DNA of 11,619 nucleotides, taken from contig CAAFRM010000150.1 in NCBI GenBank assembly GCA_900765465.1, positions 1 through 11,619 on the forward strand. Direction: 5' to 3'. The stretch comes from an uncultured Prevotella sp. Its GTDB lineage: Bacteria > Bacteroidota > Bacteroidia > Bacteroidales > Bacteroidaceae. How positions within the stretch are numbered: the stretch's first letter is position 1; each line of letters opens with the position of its first letter. The position numbers and the translations under genes are program-made. The notes under the pieces are model-generated. The model was not told the DNA's origin and did not search any database. It saw nothing but the letters and a program-made list of their open reading frames with translations. Below are positions 1-7,011 of the stretch, in pieces.

Positions 1-1005
1 AAGATCAACGTTGTTATCCTCGACTTCGATGAGGAGAAGAAGCGTATCGCTCTCGGTTTGAAGCAGCTCACTCCACATCCATGGGATGCACTTGATCCAA
101 ACCTCAAGGTAGGTGATCACGTGAAGGGTAAGGTAGTGGTTATGGCAGACTACGGTGCATTCGTTGAGATTGCTCCAGGTGTAGAGGGCTTGATCCACGT
201 TTCTGAGATGTCTTGGAGCCAGCACCTCCGTTCAGCTAACGACTTCATGAAGGTTGGCGACGACGTAGAGGCTGTTATCTTGACTCTCGACCGCGCTGAG
301 CGTAAGATGAGCCTCGGTATCAAGCAGCTCAAGGAAGATCCATGGGAGTGCATCGAGACTAAGTTCCCTATCGGCAGCAAGCACGTTGCTAAGGTTCGCA
401 ACTTCACTAACTTCGGTATCTTCGTAGAGCTCGCAGAGGGCGTTGACGGTCTGATCCACATCTCTGACCTCTCTTGGACCAAGAAGATCAAGCACCCATC
501 TGAGTTCACTACAGTTGGTGCTACTCTCGACGTAGTAGTTCTCGAGATCGACAAGGAGAACCGTCGCTTGAGCCTCGGCCACAAGCAGTTGGAGAAGAAC
601 CCATGGGATGAGTATGAGACAATCTACACTCCAGGTTCTGTACACAAGGGTACCATCGTTGAGATGATGGATAAGGGTGCTGTAGTTGCTCTCGCAGAGG
701 GTGGCGAAGGCTTCGCTACTCCAAAGCACCTCACCAAGGAGGACGGCTCAATGGCTAAGAAGGGCGAGGAGCTCGACTTCAAGGTAATCGAGTTCGTTAA
801 GGAGACAAAGCGTATCATCCTTTCTCACTCTCGTACATTTGAGGAGGGCAAGGACGAGCCAATCGCTAAGCCAGCTCACAAGCGTGGTGGTAACGGTGGT
901 CGCAAGAACGAGACTCCAGCTATCAACAACGTAGCTGCTGGTACTTCACTCGGCGACATCGATGCTCTTGCTAAGTTGAAGGCTCAGATGGAGGGCAAGG
1001 CTTAA
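1..1005 (+). CDS. rpsA: 30S ribosomal protein S1, C-terminal part (5' end outside window)
   Basis: The reading frame is open from base 1, so the TTG at 58 is not the true start; 334 codons are present. The product binds mRNA on the 30S subunit during initiation. The sequence shows the end of one S1 domain (residues 1-22, ending ALGLKQL), then three full S1/OB domains at about residues 36-106, 121-193 and 208-280. The first two full domains carry the typical GxFVE...GLIHVSE/GLIHISD core followed by a SLG.KQL end. The last domain is degenerate (GGEGFATPKHL). A basic, glycine-rich tail ends in ALAKLKAQMEGKA. Six S1 domains are usual, so about four are represented here. Codon use is strongly biased (GCT, CTC, CGT, AAG), as in highly expressed genes. 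It is a core gene and lies next to the accessory region without being part of it. Confidence 0.95.
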   Translation, partial: KINVVILDFDEEKKRIALGLKQLTPHPWDALDPNLKVGDHVKGKVVVMADYGAFVEIAPGVEGLIHVSEMSWSQHLRSANDFMKVGDDVEAVILTLDRAERKMSLGIKQLKEDPWECIETKFPIGSKHVAKVRNFTNFGIFVELAEGVDGLIHISDLSWTKKIKHPSEFTTVGATLDVVVLEIDKENRRLSLGHKQLEKNPWDEYETIYTPGSVHKGTIVEMMDKGAVVALAEGGEGFATPKHLTKEDGSMAKKGEELDFKVIEFVKETKRIILSHSRTFEEGKDEPIAKPAHKRGGNGGRKNETPAINNVAAGTSLGDIDALAKLKAQMEGKA

Positions 1006-1054
1006 TCTCCTGGAGATAAAGCATTTGCTATTCATTAGCTAAATAAAAATTTTA

Positions 1055-1099
1055 AGGGGACTGAAATTTCAGAAATGAGATTTCAGTCCCCCTTTTTTT
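1055..1099. terminator. Intrinsic terminator between rpsA and the convergent nuclease gene
   Basis: A perfect 12-bp stem, GGGGACTGAAAT (1056-1067) with ATTTCAGTCCCC (1080-1091), has a 12-nt loop and a run of seven T at 1093-1099. It ends rpsA transcription on the plus strand. On the minus strand the same stem is followed by the T-rich complement of 1045-1055. It could therefore also terminate the convergent gene that stops at 1112, though more weakly. Confidence 0.9.
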
Positions 1100-1111
1100 G
1101 TGGGTGGGGAA

Positions 1112-2152
1112 TTATTTCAACTTTCTAATCTGCTCTTCTGTCAATCCTGTCATTTTCATCACCGTAGCATCATCCATACCATTCTTAGTCAGATTTTCTA
1201 CCATACGTCTCAGCATCTCCTGCTGCTCAAACAGGTCAGCATCCTTCTGCTTGATGGCCTTCTCTTGTTCTAGAAGGTCGGCATCCTTCTGCTTGATGGC
1301 CTTCTCTTGCTCAAGAAGGTCAGCATCCTTCTGCTTGATGGCCTTCTCTTGTTCTAGAAGGTCGGCATCCTTCTTTTCAATAAGTTTTGCCTGCTCCATA
1401 ATCGCAGTATCACGATCCTCTAAAGCCTTGAAGAACTCAGCTTCAGCATTCATCTGATAACGCATTTCAGGATCAGCGGCAGCCGACTGAAGTCTATGAA
1501 CAATATATTCCATTTCACCATCACCAGCATACTGCGATTCATCTACTCTCAATACTCTCCTATCCTCCTCGTAAGCAAGAGTCTGGTCGAAGACACTCAG
1601 CACTCTCTCCAAGTGATTATTCACCTTGCCTCTTAGCAAAGGAATCTGTACGATGATGCTGTCGTGCTGCAGACTCTCCACAAACGGATCTGGCTGATCA
1701 AGCACAACTTCCTTCCCCTCGTAGTCGTAAATGCGATGCTGGGCATAGACCACAGGCTCATTGATTTCACCTACACGATGACCCAACAGATACACGGCAA
1801 CAGTAGGAAGAGCATACTTATTGTCAGATTCTTTCGTCATATTCTCCTTGTTGTTATATTGCAAGGCGAGATATTGGCGGAAGCGTAAAGTTTCCGTCTC
1901 AAGCCATGTTTTCTGCAGTTCGATAAGAATCAGTTTCTGTGAACCATCCTTCTCCTTCACCTTGGCGGCGAAGTCGATTCTGAACATGGAAATGGCATTA
2001 CGATTGATATTGCTGTATTCGTTGCGGCGCATCTTTACCTCCAGCACCTCCTTCTGCAAGAGTGCCGAAAGAATGGTCTTAGCGATGCGCTCGTCCTCCA
2101 TCAGGTATTTGAACACGGCATCATAAAGTGGATTTGCAACATATACCATCAT
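1112..2152 (-). CDS. Rpn family / PD-(D/E)XK nuclease family transposase-like protein
   Basis: This 346-aa protein belongs to the PDDEXK_2 (Rpn, recombination-promoting nuclease) type, often annotated as 'PD-(D/E)XK nuclease family transposase'. The N-terminus ANPLYDAVFKYLMED is characteristic. The nuclease core is visible as D60 (FRIDFAAK) and E78-x-Q80 (LIELQK); ExQ in place of ExK is common in this family. Residues 1-210 form the nuclease region. Residues about 245-310 are a charged coiled coil made of 14-residue repeats (KQKDADLLEQEKAI), and the end, TGLTEEQIRKLK, is typical of the family. Rpn proteins are DNA endonucleases that stimulate RecA-independent recombination in E. coli; the role in Bacteroidota is unknown. 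Two consecutive ATGs open the frame and I used the first. It stands alone, convergent with rpsA and divergent from the island at 2388. Confidence 0.88.
   Translation of the reverse strand: MMVYVANPLYDAVFKYLMEDERIAKTILSALLQKEVLEVKMRRNEYSNINRNAISMFRIDFAAKVKEKDGSQKLILIELQKTWLETETLRFRQYLALQYNNKENMTKESDNKYALPTVAVYLLGHRVGEINEPVVYAQHRIYDYEGKEVVLDQPDPFVESLQHDSIIVQIPLLRGKVNNHLERVLSVFDQTLAYEEDRRVLRVDESQYAGDGEMEYIVHRLQSAAADPEMRYQMNAEAEFFKALEDRDTAIMEQAKLIEKKDADLLEQEKAIKQKDADLLEQEKAIKQKDADLLEQEKAIKQKDADLFEQQEMLRRMVENLTKNGMDDATVMKMTGLTEEQIRKLK
1234..1380. repeat. 42-bp in-frame tandem repeat encoding coiled-coil units
   Basis: Three full 42-bp copies start at 1234, 1276 and 1318, followed by a half copy at 1360-1380. 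Copies one and three are identical over all 42 bases, while copy two differs at three positions. Each copy encodes 14 residues, two heptads of a coiled coil, so gain or loss of a copy keeps the frame. The A-B-A pattern suggests amplification by slippage or unequal recombination. Confidence 0.92.
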
Positions 2153-2198
2153 AACTTACTATTTATTAATTGAAAGAATTGTTTTAACTCCTATCCTG

Positions 2199-2230
2199 CA
2201 AATATACGCCAATTATCCGAAACCACCAAA
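2199..2230 (-). promoter_or_regulatory. Bacteroidota sigma-A type promoter of the nuclease gene
   Basis: On the minus strand a TTTG (complement of 2227-2230) is followed after exactly 20 bp by TATATTTG (complement of 2199-2206). This matches the Bacteroidota -33/-7 consensus TTTG-N19-21-TAnnTTTG. Transcription would start near 2191, leaving a leader of about 40 nt before the ATG at 2152. Confidence 0.82.
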
Positions 2231-2295
2231 TTATTTCTGTTAAATCTCGCAGTATTAAGTGGCAAAAAAATATTTTTATCACTTCATCTACTATA

Positions 2296-2339
2296 GTCAC
2301 GAAGTATTCATCTCTTTGGCTATGTCACGGAATTTTCAT
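2296..2339. repeat. Two 16-bp direct repeats, candidate operator
   Basis: GTCACGAAGTATTCAT (2296-2311) and GTCACGGAATTTTCAT (2324-2339) agree at 13 of 16 positions and lie 28 bp apart. The second sits between the two elements of the candidate promoter at 2315-2346 and the first lies just upstream of it. That is where a repressor or autoregulator would bind. The first gene downstream encodes an XRE-like helix-turn-helix, which is a plausible ligand. Confidence 0.5.
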
Positions 2340-2346
2340 TTTTTTG
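2315..2346 (+). promoter_or_regulatory. Candidate promoter of the island's first operon
   Basis: TTTG (2315-2318), a 20-bp spacer, then TTTTTTTG (2339-2346) fit the Bacteroidota spacing. The -7 element has T instead of A at its second position. The predicted start near 2353 leaves about 35 nt before the ATG at 2388. An alternative with TTTG at 2343-2346 and CGCCTTTG at 2365-2372 is worse in both spacing and sequence. The rest of 2153-2387 is AT-rich and I see no gene in it. Confidence 0.5.
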
Positions 2347-2387
2347 CAATGCGTAAGGCAATGTCGCCTTTGCATTAAACAAAAGTA

Positions 2388-2930
2388 ATGAAAAAGAACA
2401 CAGAAAACAGACCAAGACCCAAGGCTACCATCTACATTCAATATGATGCAGAGAAGGCAGAAAAATTCACTGGTTACACCACAAGATGGAAAATGCAGAG
2501 AAAGGAAACCTTGAACATCAGCCTCTTCATCCGAGAGTTGAATGAGCAATACAAGATTACGAAATCAGCCTTTCACGAGACAAGTGGAATACACAACAAG
2601 GTATTCAACAAATACCTGAACGTACCCGACAACTGCAGCCTGTCAACGGAAGCTATCGAGCGCATTGCCGTATGCATCCTCCTCCTGGAGCCACCCCTCA
2701 ACGCACACCCAGATTTTGAAGCCGACTGCGAGAAAAAGAAAGGAGGCTTCCGTGGGGTGATTGCCAACATGAGTGATGAAAATATCGAAGATATGAGAAA
2801 GGATTTTCGTAAAGTATTCGGAACGTTCGGCTATCATCTGACACACTCTATCGAGAGCCTGGATGAGCTTAACGAACTGAATGTATTCTACTTCAACAAA
2901 TTCACTAACGTAAATGGTAAATTGAAATGA
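2388..2930 (+). CDS. Small protein with XRE-like helix-turn-helix, first gene of the island
   Basis: This 180-aa protein matches no family I can name by full-length recognition. Residues 55-99 look like a Cro/C1 (XRE) helix-turn-helix. They run from KITKSAFHETSGI through HNKVFNKYLN to LSTEAIERIAVCILL, with a gly-Ile turn, a recognition-like helix and the usual closing helix with an IA pair. The N-terminus is basic (KKNTENRPRPK) and the C-terminal half is charged and probably helical. I see no signal peptide or membrane segment. The ATG at 2388 follows an A-rich stretch (AAACAAAAGTA), normal for this phylum. It overlaps the next gene by ATGA, implying one operon and coupled translation. I infer that it regulates its own operon through the direct repeats at 2296-2339; it could instead be a replication accessory protein. 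Confidence 0.75.
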   Translation: MKKNTENRPRPKATIYIQYDAEKAEKFTGYTTRWKMQRKETLNISLFIRELNEQYKITKSAFHETSGIHNKVFNKYLNVPDNCSLSTEAIERIAVCILLLEPPLNAHPDFEADCEKKKGGFRGVIANMSDENIEDMRKDFRKVFGTFGYHLTHSIESLDELNELNVFYFNKFTNVNGKLK

Positions 2931-3979
2931 AAAACAACACAACCAGCAATGACACCTGCTACACCATCCAGCCGCTCACCACCTGCATCGATATCAGGAC
3001 GGAGCGAAGACTCATCGCCAGCTGGCATACCAGCGGGCTGACGGATACGCAGATCCGCAAAATGCTGATGCTCTACTTCGGAGAACCGGCATGGATGAAC
3101 CAACAGAAACTGTATGACAGTTATAGATTTAAGGACATCGTAGAGGGACTGCGATTCCATAGCCGACATGATTTCGTGGAAATCCTGCTCAGATGCACAG
3201 GATTCGGATTCATCTGGAAAAATGATGAGAAGCCTCATACCGACCAGAATCTCATGGCGTTTTACACTCCTATCTGGCATGTCAGCGACGAGAAAGATAT
3301 GGGAAACAACCCCGATTTGAACTCAAGCGTGCAAACCTTGCACCCCGTAATTAATAATAATATATATATTGAAAAGAAAAATAATAAAAAGAAAAATTTA
3401 AGCAAGAATGTAACGGGGTGCAAAACTTGCTCGGCTGAGCACGAGAAGGAAGTGGAAGCTGCAGCCAAGGCGCTCCTCAATTACATCGGAACCGACCCGG
3501 ATGCTTACGCCAAGGTGGTAAAGCCCGTGAATGAAATAACGCAAAAGCTTAATCCGAATCTCTACATAAATCCGGAGGAAGCCTGCCCTACCAACATGGC
3601 TACAAACACATTCTTCAACGACTATCTGTATCCCTATCTGCTCAAGAACAGCAAGGTGATGATGAACATCAAGAACCCGGTGGGCAAAAGCTGCTGGCTC
3701 GCCAATCTCATCAAATACGATTTCATGCAGAAGAACATCATGCGTGCCGTGAATGATGCCACCAAGTACCTCAAGTTGCATGCAGCTGAAATGATGCGGC
3801 AGTATCGACCTATCTCGAATTTCGAGTATCAGGACAAGGCGTCGAAACAGCGATTCTATGATACGACACGAGAGGATGGCACCCAGGAGCAGCATCGAAT
3901 ACCACAGGATGCTGCTCCGAGACCATCCGGCAACGCTGCCTGGAACAAATTCTCGCACACCTGGGTTGTTCCAAAGTAA
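2927..3979 (+). CDS. Hypothetical protein upstream of the primase-helicase
   Basis: I do not recognise this 350-aa family. The start ATG overlaps the previous stop (ATGA). Residues about 20-105 form a predicted helical N-terminal domain (RRLIASWHTSGLTDTQIRKMLML through FVEILLRCTGFGF). Residues 142-163 are a low-complexity linker of Asn, Lys and Ile. The C-terminal domain (about 168-310) includes CKTC at 165-168, a segment rich in aromatic residues (NTFFNDYLYPYLL) and a helical stretch (AVNDATKYLKLHAAEMMRQY). The two-domain layout with an Asn/Lys-rich linker resembles that of DnaD-like phage replisome organisers. Its place directly before a primase-helicase would suit a loader or initiator role. 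Both points are inference from layout, not from motif matches. There is no signal peptide. About 70 bp of A-rich leader separates it from the next gene. Confidence 0.8.
   Translation: MKNNTTSNDTCYTIQPLTTCIDIRTERRLIASWHTSGLTDTQIRKMLMLYFGEPAWMNQQKLYDSYRFKDIVEGLRFHSRHDFVEILLRCTGFGFIWKNDEKPHTDQNLMAFYTPIWHVSDEKDMGNNPDLNSSVQTLHPVINNNIYIEKKNNKKKNLSKNVTGCKTCSAEHEKEVEAAAKALLNYIGTDPDAYAKVVKPVNEITQKLNPNLYINPEEACPTNMATNTFFNDYLYPYLLKNSKVMMNIKNPVGKSCWLANLIKYDFMQKNIMRAVNDATKYLKLHAAEMMRQYRPISNFEYQDKASKQRFYDTTREDGTQEQHRIPQDAAPRPSGNAAWNKFSHTWVVPK
3331..3430. repeat. Inverted repeat bracketing an AT-rich linker inside a coding gene
   Basis: TTGCACCCCGT (3338-3348) and ACGGGGTGCAA (3413-3423) are perfect 11-bp inverted repeats. 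Four more matching pairs follow after a three-base mismatch (GCAA at 3331-3334, TTGC at 3427-3430). The 64 bases between them are almost purely A and T and encode the Asn/Lys linker of the 350-aa protein. The arms contrast sharply in composition with the enclosed segment. Confidence 0.8.
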
Positions 3980-4050
3980 ATCACTATCAAGCAGAAAAAG
4001 CTTTCACAATAAAACAAACAATAAAACAACAACATAAAAATCCTAAAAAT

Positions 4051-6273
4051 ATGGAAGAAGACCAACAAAATCAAAACAAAAATGAGAAGCCACGTTACTA
4101 TGCTACCGACTTCAATGAAATCAAGGAGAATCTCTCTGATGAAGAGAAGCTGCTCTTCGAGAGATACAAGGAAATGCTGAGCGGCATCATCCCTGCTGAT
4201 GATTCTCCATCCCCCAAGGATCTCCTCAATCACCTGAAGAACATCAGCCAGAAAACCATAAAGCTGATGGCGCGAGGAAAGCTCGATATCCAAGTTACAT
4301 GCCCGAAATGCGGAAAGACACGCTGCTTCATCAAGGTAGATAACGGATTGACCCACTGCTGGTCGTGCAACTGGAGCGGATACCTGGAAGAGATGAAATC
4401 GCTGCTCGGAAAGGGCAGCGGTAAGGTGAACGGAAACTACTATGCCAACGCACAGAAAAAGCAGCAGGATGAACACAAGGCCAAAGACTACGTGCCCATG
4501 CTGCCCGACGACTTCCACGAGATAGATGCAGAAACCCGATCCTGGCTCTACCCCATCTACCCCTTCAAGACCCAGGAAGAGCAGCAGCAGTTCATCGACC
4601 ACTTCCACCCCGCCAACCTCCTCTCGCGCCATCCCAAGGCCCGTCCCCTGATTACCGCCAGCCAACTCGCCTCGCTCCAGTCGATGGTGCAGCGATACAT
4701 GCAGGCAATGAAGCTCTCGCCCGACATCATCGTCCAGGAAGGAGTGATGTGCGCATGGATGAAGCAGAATGCGGATGACACCAAAAGCGAGGACCCGAAA
4801 GGCGTGGAGATGGTACCTGCCATCGCCTACTGCAACTACCTGGACGGAAAGATCATCAACGTGAAGTTCCGCTCCGTGCAGCAGCACCCCGTCACCGGCG
4901 AGTGGAGCAAGCTCTTCTGCCAGGTTTCCCCCACCAAGCCCTGCGCCCCCTACGGCATCGACAGCATCAACCTGCTCCGACCCGATGCACAACCCATCCG
5001 CCAGCTCATCATCACCGAGGGCGAAAAGGACCGACTCACGCTGATGACCTGCGGATTCCCCTACGTGTTGAGCATCGCCAACGGCGCCAGCACCAACATC
5101 GAGGAGAGTCACGAGGCCTTCGATGAGTGGATTCAGCAGGCGGGCGAAATCATCATCTGCGGCGATACCGACCGCCCGGGCCGCCGACTGGTGAAGCTGC
5201 TGATAGAACAATACCAGACCCGCGCCAAGGTTACCACGCTGCCGCAGGGCAAGAAGGACATCAGCGAGGTATATGAGGCATTCGGAAGCCGCGAGGTGCA
5301 GCGAATCATAGCCGAAGCGCAGGGCATCAGCGACGCCGACATCTACGACCTCTCCGAGCACAAGGAAGACATCCTCGACATCATGATGGGCAACTACGAC
5401 CGTGGCTACGAGGTGGGCATGGGCGGACTCACCGACGGCATCTTCCACCCCACTTCCGATGGCGGACTCATCATCCTCACCGGTCGCCCGAACTCGGGAA
5501 AGACGGATTTCCTCAACTGTCTGATGGCGCATCTGATGTACCACAACCAGAAGCGCGTGGCGTTCTTCTCGTTCGAGAAACCTATCAAGGGCAAGCACGT
5601 GAGGGAGATAGCCCGCATAGCCCTGGGGGTGAGGAACACGGAGAATATGGACGGCGCAGAATCGCCCGAAGAGGCAAGGCAGGAGAACCGCAGGGTGCTG
5701 GATTTTCTGTCGGAGCACATGGTGGATTTCGACACGAAGACCCGTCTGCCCGACAGCAACTACATCATCGGAATGATGGAGGCGATGATGAACCGCAAGA
5801 AGCAGAAGATAGATTATCTGGTGATAGACCCGTATGTGTTCATCAACATGACCGAGGGCGGCAGCCGTGCCACGGAGACGGAGAAGGTGAGACTGATGCT
5901 GACGAAGCTGCAGGCATGGAGCCGTACGCGCCACATCTGGACGGTGGTGGTGGCTCACCCGAGAATACAGTACAAGGATGGTCACGAGGCGTTTCCGCCG
6001 CTGGATATCTACTCCGTAGCGGGCAGTGCCCAGTGGGCTAACCTCGCCGACTTCCTGCTCACCGTAAACCGAATCTCGAAGCCCGAAGAGGGCAAGATGT
6101 TTACCATCGTAGAGATGCTGAAGGTGAGAGACCAGGAGTTCTGTCATCCCGGAAAGGTGTACTACGTGCGCCAGCCCTGCGGCAGATACGACGAAAGGGA
6201 ATCGGAGAACGACTGCATAGCCGAGGCGATGCAGGGCAAGGTTCTGGCGAAGGACGATGAACCCTGGAGATAG
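4051..6273 (+). CDS. Phage-type DNA primase-helicase (T7 gp4 / Twinkle-like)
   Basis: A single 740-aa protein should both prime and unwind DNA at a replication fork. In order: a zinc ribbon with C84-x2-C87 and C103-x2-C106 (CPKCG...HCWSC) for primer template recognition; a Toprim catalytic domain with E323 (LIITEGEKD) and D372-x-D374 (CGDTDRPG) as metal ligands; and a RecA/DnaB-type helicase domain from about residue 450. The helicase has Walker A GRPNSGKT (478-485, K484), the motif 1a glutamate E509 (FSFEKP), Walker B YLVIDP with D593, and the sensor region VVVAHPR with H636. All key residues appear present. About 740 aa is somewhat longer than T7 gp4. DnaB plus DnaG are normally separate in bacterial chromosomes, so this fused form marks phage, plasmid or related elements. 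It follows the 350-aa gene by 71 bp of A-rich leader, probably in the same operon. Confidence 0.9.
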   Translation: MEEDQQNQNKNEKPRYYATDFNEIKENLSDEEKLLFERYKEMLSGIIPADDSPSPKDLLNHLKNISQKTIKLMARGKLDIQVTCPKCGKTRCFIKVDNGLTHCWSCNWSGYLEEMKSLLGKGSGKVNGNYYANAQKKQQDEHKAKDYVPMLPDDFHEIDAETRSWLYPIYPFKTQEEQQQFIDHFHPANLLSRHPKARPLITASQLASLQSMVQRYMQAMKLSPDIIVQEGVMCAWMKQNADDTKSEDPKGVEMVPAIAYCNYLDGKIINVKFRSVQQHPVTGEWSKLFCQVSPTKPCAPYGIDSINLLRPDAQPIRQLIITEGEKDRLTLMTCGFPYVLSIANGASTNIEESHEAFDEWIQQAGEIIICGDTDRPGRRLVKLLIEQYQTRAKVTTLPQGKKDISEVYEAFGSREVQRIIAEAQGISDADIYDLSEHKEDILDIMMGNYDRGYEVGMGGLTDGIFHPTSDGGLIILTGRPNSGKTDFLNCLMAHLMYHNQKRVAFFSFEKPIKGKHVREIARIALGVRNTENMDGAESPEEARQENRRVLDFLSEHMVDFDTKTRLPDSNYIIGMMEAMMNRKKQKIDYLVIDPYVFINMTEGGSRATETEKVRLMLTKLQAWSRTRHIWTVVVAHPRIQYKDGHEAFPPLDIYSVAGSAQWANLADFLLTVNRISKPEEGKMFTIVEMLKVRDQEFCHPGKVYYVRQPCGRYDERESENDCIAEAMQGKVLAKDDEPWR

Positions 6274-6329
6274 TGAATAGTGATTCATATTTTGCGCCAG
6301 CAATCATATTTTTCTAAAATAATACGCCT

Positions 6330-6761
6330 ATGACAAGAGAAGAGTACAACGAGCTGAGAGCCCGTGCCCACGAGCAGATGCTCGACGACTATAAGTGGAT
6401 GCTGGATCAGGAATCGGGCATCCGGGAGTGGCGATGTCCCAAGAGATGGATCATCGAGTTCGTACACGATGTGAGCGACTATGTGATGGTGAGGAGCAGC
6501 GGCGAGGAGGACGTGGGCGATGAGTGGCACGATGATCTCCTGCGCCCCATCCCCCTGCAGAAGCTCTACCGCCAGTTCTTCCAGAAGAGCTGCATTCCCC
6601 CACCCAATCATCCGGATAAGGCGCTGAGCAAGCTCAGGGGCATGGAGCAGCGCAACAGCATCTACCCCGACAGCATCACGAGATTCTACATGGAGCAGCT
6701 GCAGAAGAATCCTCCCTGCCGAATCATCGAGCTGCTGATCATGGAAGGAGGAGAAAGCTGA
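6330..6761 (+). CDS. Hypothetical 143-aa protein following the primase-helicase
   Basis: I do not recognise this protein. It is charged and apparently cytosolic, with an acidic helical N-terminus (TREEYNELRARAHEQMLDDYKWML), a central part containing RCPKRWIIEFVHDVSDYVMV, a proline-rich segment (CIPPPNHPDKALSKL) and a C-terminal helix ending IIELLIMEGGES. I see no signal peptide, membrane span or catalytic motif. It begins 56 bp after the helicase stop and shares the high-GC third-position style of the helicase, so it is probably cotranscribed and may be a replication accessory factor, which is inference. The gap at 6274-6329 holds only a small TGAAT/ATTCA hairpin. The stop lies at the first unit of the 22-bp repeat array. 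Confidence 0.75.
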   Translation: MTREEYNELRARAHEQMLDDYKWMLDQESGIREWRCPKRWIIEFVHDVSDYVMVRSSGEEDVGDEWHDDLLRPIPLQKLYRQFFQKSCIPPPNHPDKALSKLRGMEQRNSIYPDSITRFYMEQLQKNPPCRIIELLIMEGGES

Positions 6762-6908
6762 AAAGAGCCTCTATTGGTCTGGAAAAGAGCCTCTATTGGT
6801 CTGGAATAGAGCCTCTTTTACCCTGCAATAGAGCCTCTTTTGGCGATGAAATGAGCCTAAAACAAACGTTACGTTAGGCTCATTTCTGACCCAAAAGAGG
6901 CTCTATTG
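6760..6908. repeat. Phased 22-bp repeat array with a large terminal hairpin (iteron-like)
   Basis: Five direct units begin at 6760, 6782, 6804, 6826 and 6848, exactly 22 bp apart. Each centres on AGAGCCTCT (TGAGCCTAA in the fifth). Two inverted units end at 6886 and 6908, also 22 bp apart. The last two direct units pair with the inverted ones. The outer stem is 18 perfect pairs, CAATAGAGCCTCTTTTGG (6826-6843) with 6891-6908. The inner stem is 13 perfect pairs, GAAATGAGCCTAA (6848-6860) with 6874-6886. A 4x4 internal loop separates the stems and a 13-nt loop closes them. The core is itself a hyphenated palindrome (AGAG-C-CTCT), as expected for a dimeric protein. A 22-bp period, near two helical turns, puts all sites on one DNA face. 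The layout fits iterons of a replication origin, an operator array or a structured RNA; no U-tract follows. Confidence 0.9.
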
Positions 6909-6922
6909 TATTCCGAAATGCG

Positions 6923-6955
6923 GTAACCCTCAATGTAACCCTCGCAGTAACCCCC
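6923..6955. repeat. Three 12-bp tandem GTAACCC repeats upstream of a promoter
   Basis: GTAACCCT at 6923, GTAACCCT at 6935 and GTAACCCC at 6947 recur every 12 bp with unrelated four-base spacers. The last copy ends 6 bp before the TTG element of the promoter at 6962-6992. A 12-bp period near one helical turn just upstream of -33 suits an activator or a secondary origin-binding protein. Confidence 0.75.
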
Positions 6956-6961
6956 AAACCC

Positions 6962-6992
6962 TTGACAAACCCGAAAAAATTTCGTATCTTTG
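6962..6992 (+). promoter_or_regulatory. Promoter of the peptidase-smalltalk-HU operon
   Basis: TTG (6962-6964), a 20-bp spacer and TATCTTTG (6985-6992) match the Bacteroidota promoter consensus closely. The predicted start near 7000 gives a very short leader before the ATG codons at 7012 and 7018. It gives this three-gene set its own transcription, separate from the replication genes. Confidence 0.82.
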
Positions 6993-7011
6993 CATCGTAA
7001 ACCAATCAATA

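Noticed and set aside
1098..1457. A 119-codon plus-strand frame with Cys/Ser-rich repeats
   Set aside because: It is the antisense of the coiled-coil repeats of the nuclease gene; its repeats come entirely from the 42-bp units.
1112..2152. Nuclease gene as a mobile insertion sequence
   Set aside because: Despite the 'transposase' name of the family, no terminal inverted repeats or target duplications are visible around it. It has its own promoter and terminator.
3856..6303. An 815-codon open frame on the minus strand opposite the primase-helicase
   Set aside because: It mirrors the codon positions of a gene with clear Toprim and Walker motifs. Its translation is rich in His, Leu and Val with no domain, so it is a shadow of biased codon use.
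6760..6908. CRISPR-like array
   Set aside because: The repeat step is only 22 bp with no unique spacers of 30 bp or more, and part of the array is inverted. No cas genes are present.
6826..6908. Intrinsic terminator for the replication operon
   Set aside because: The hairpin is long and stable, but TATTCCGAAATG follows rather than a T-run, and it is part of a wider repeat array. A Rho-type or structural effect on transcription remains possible.
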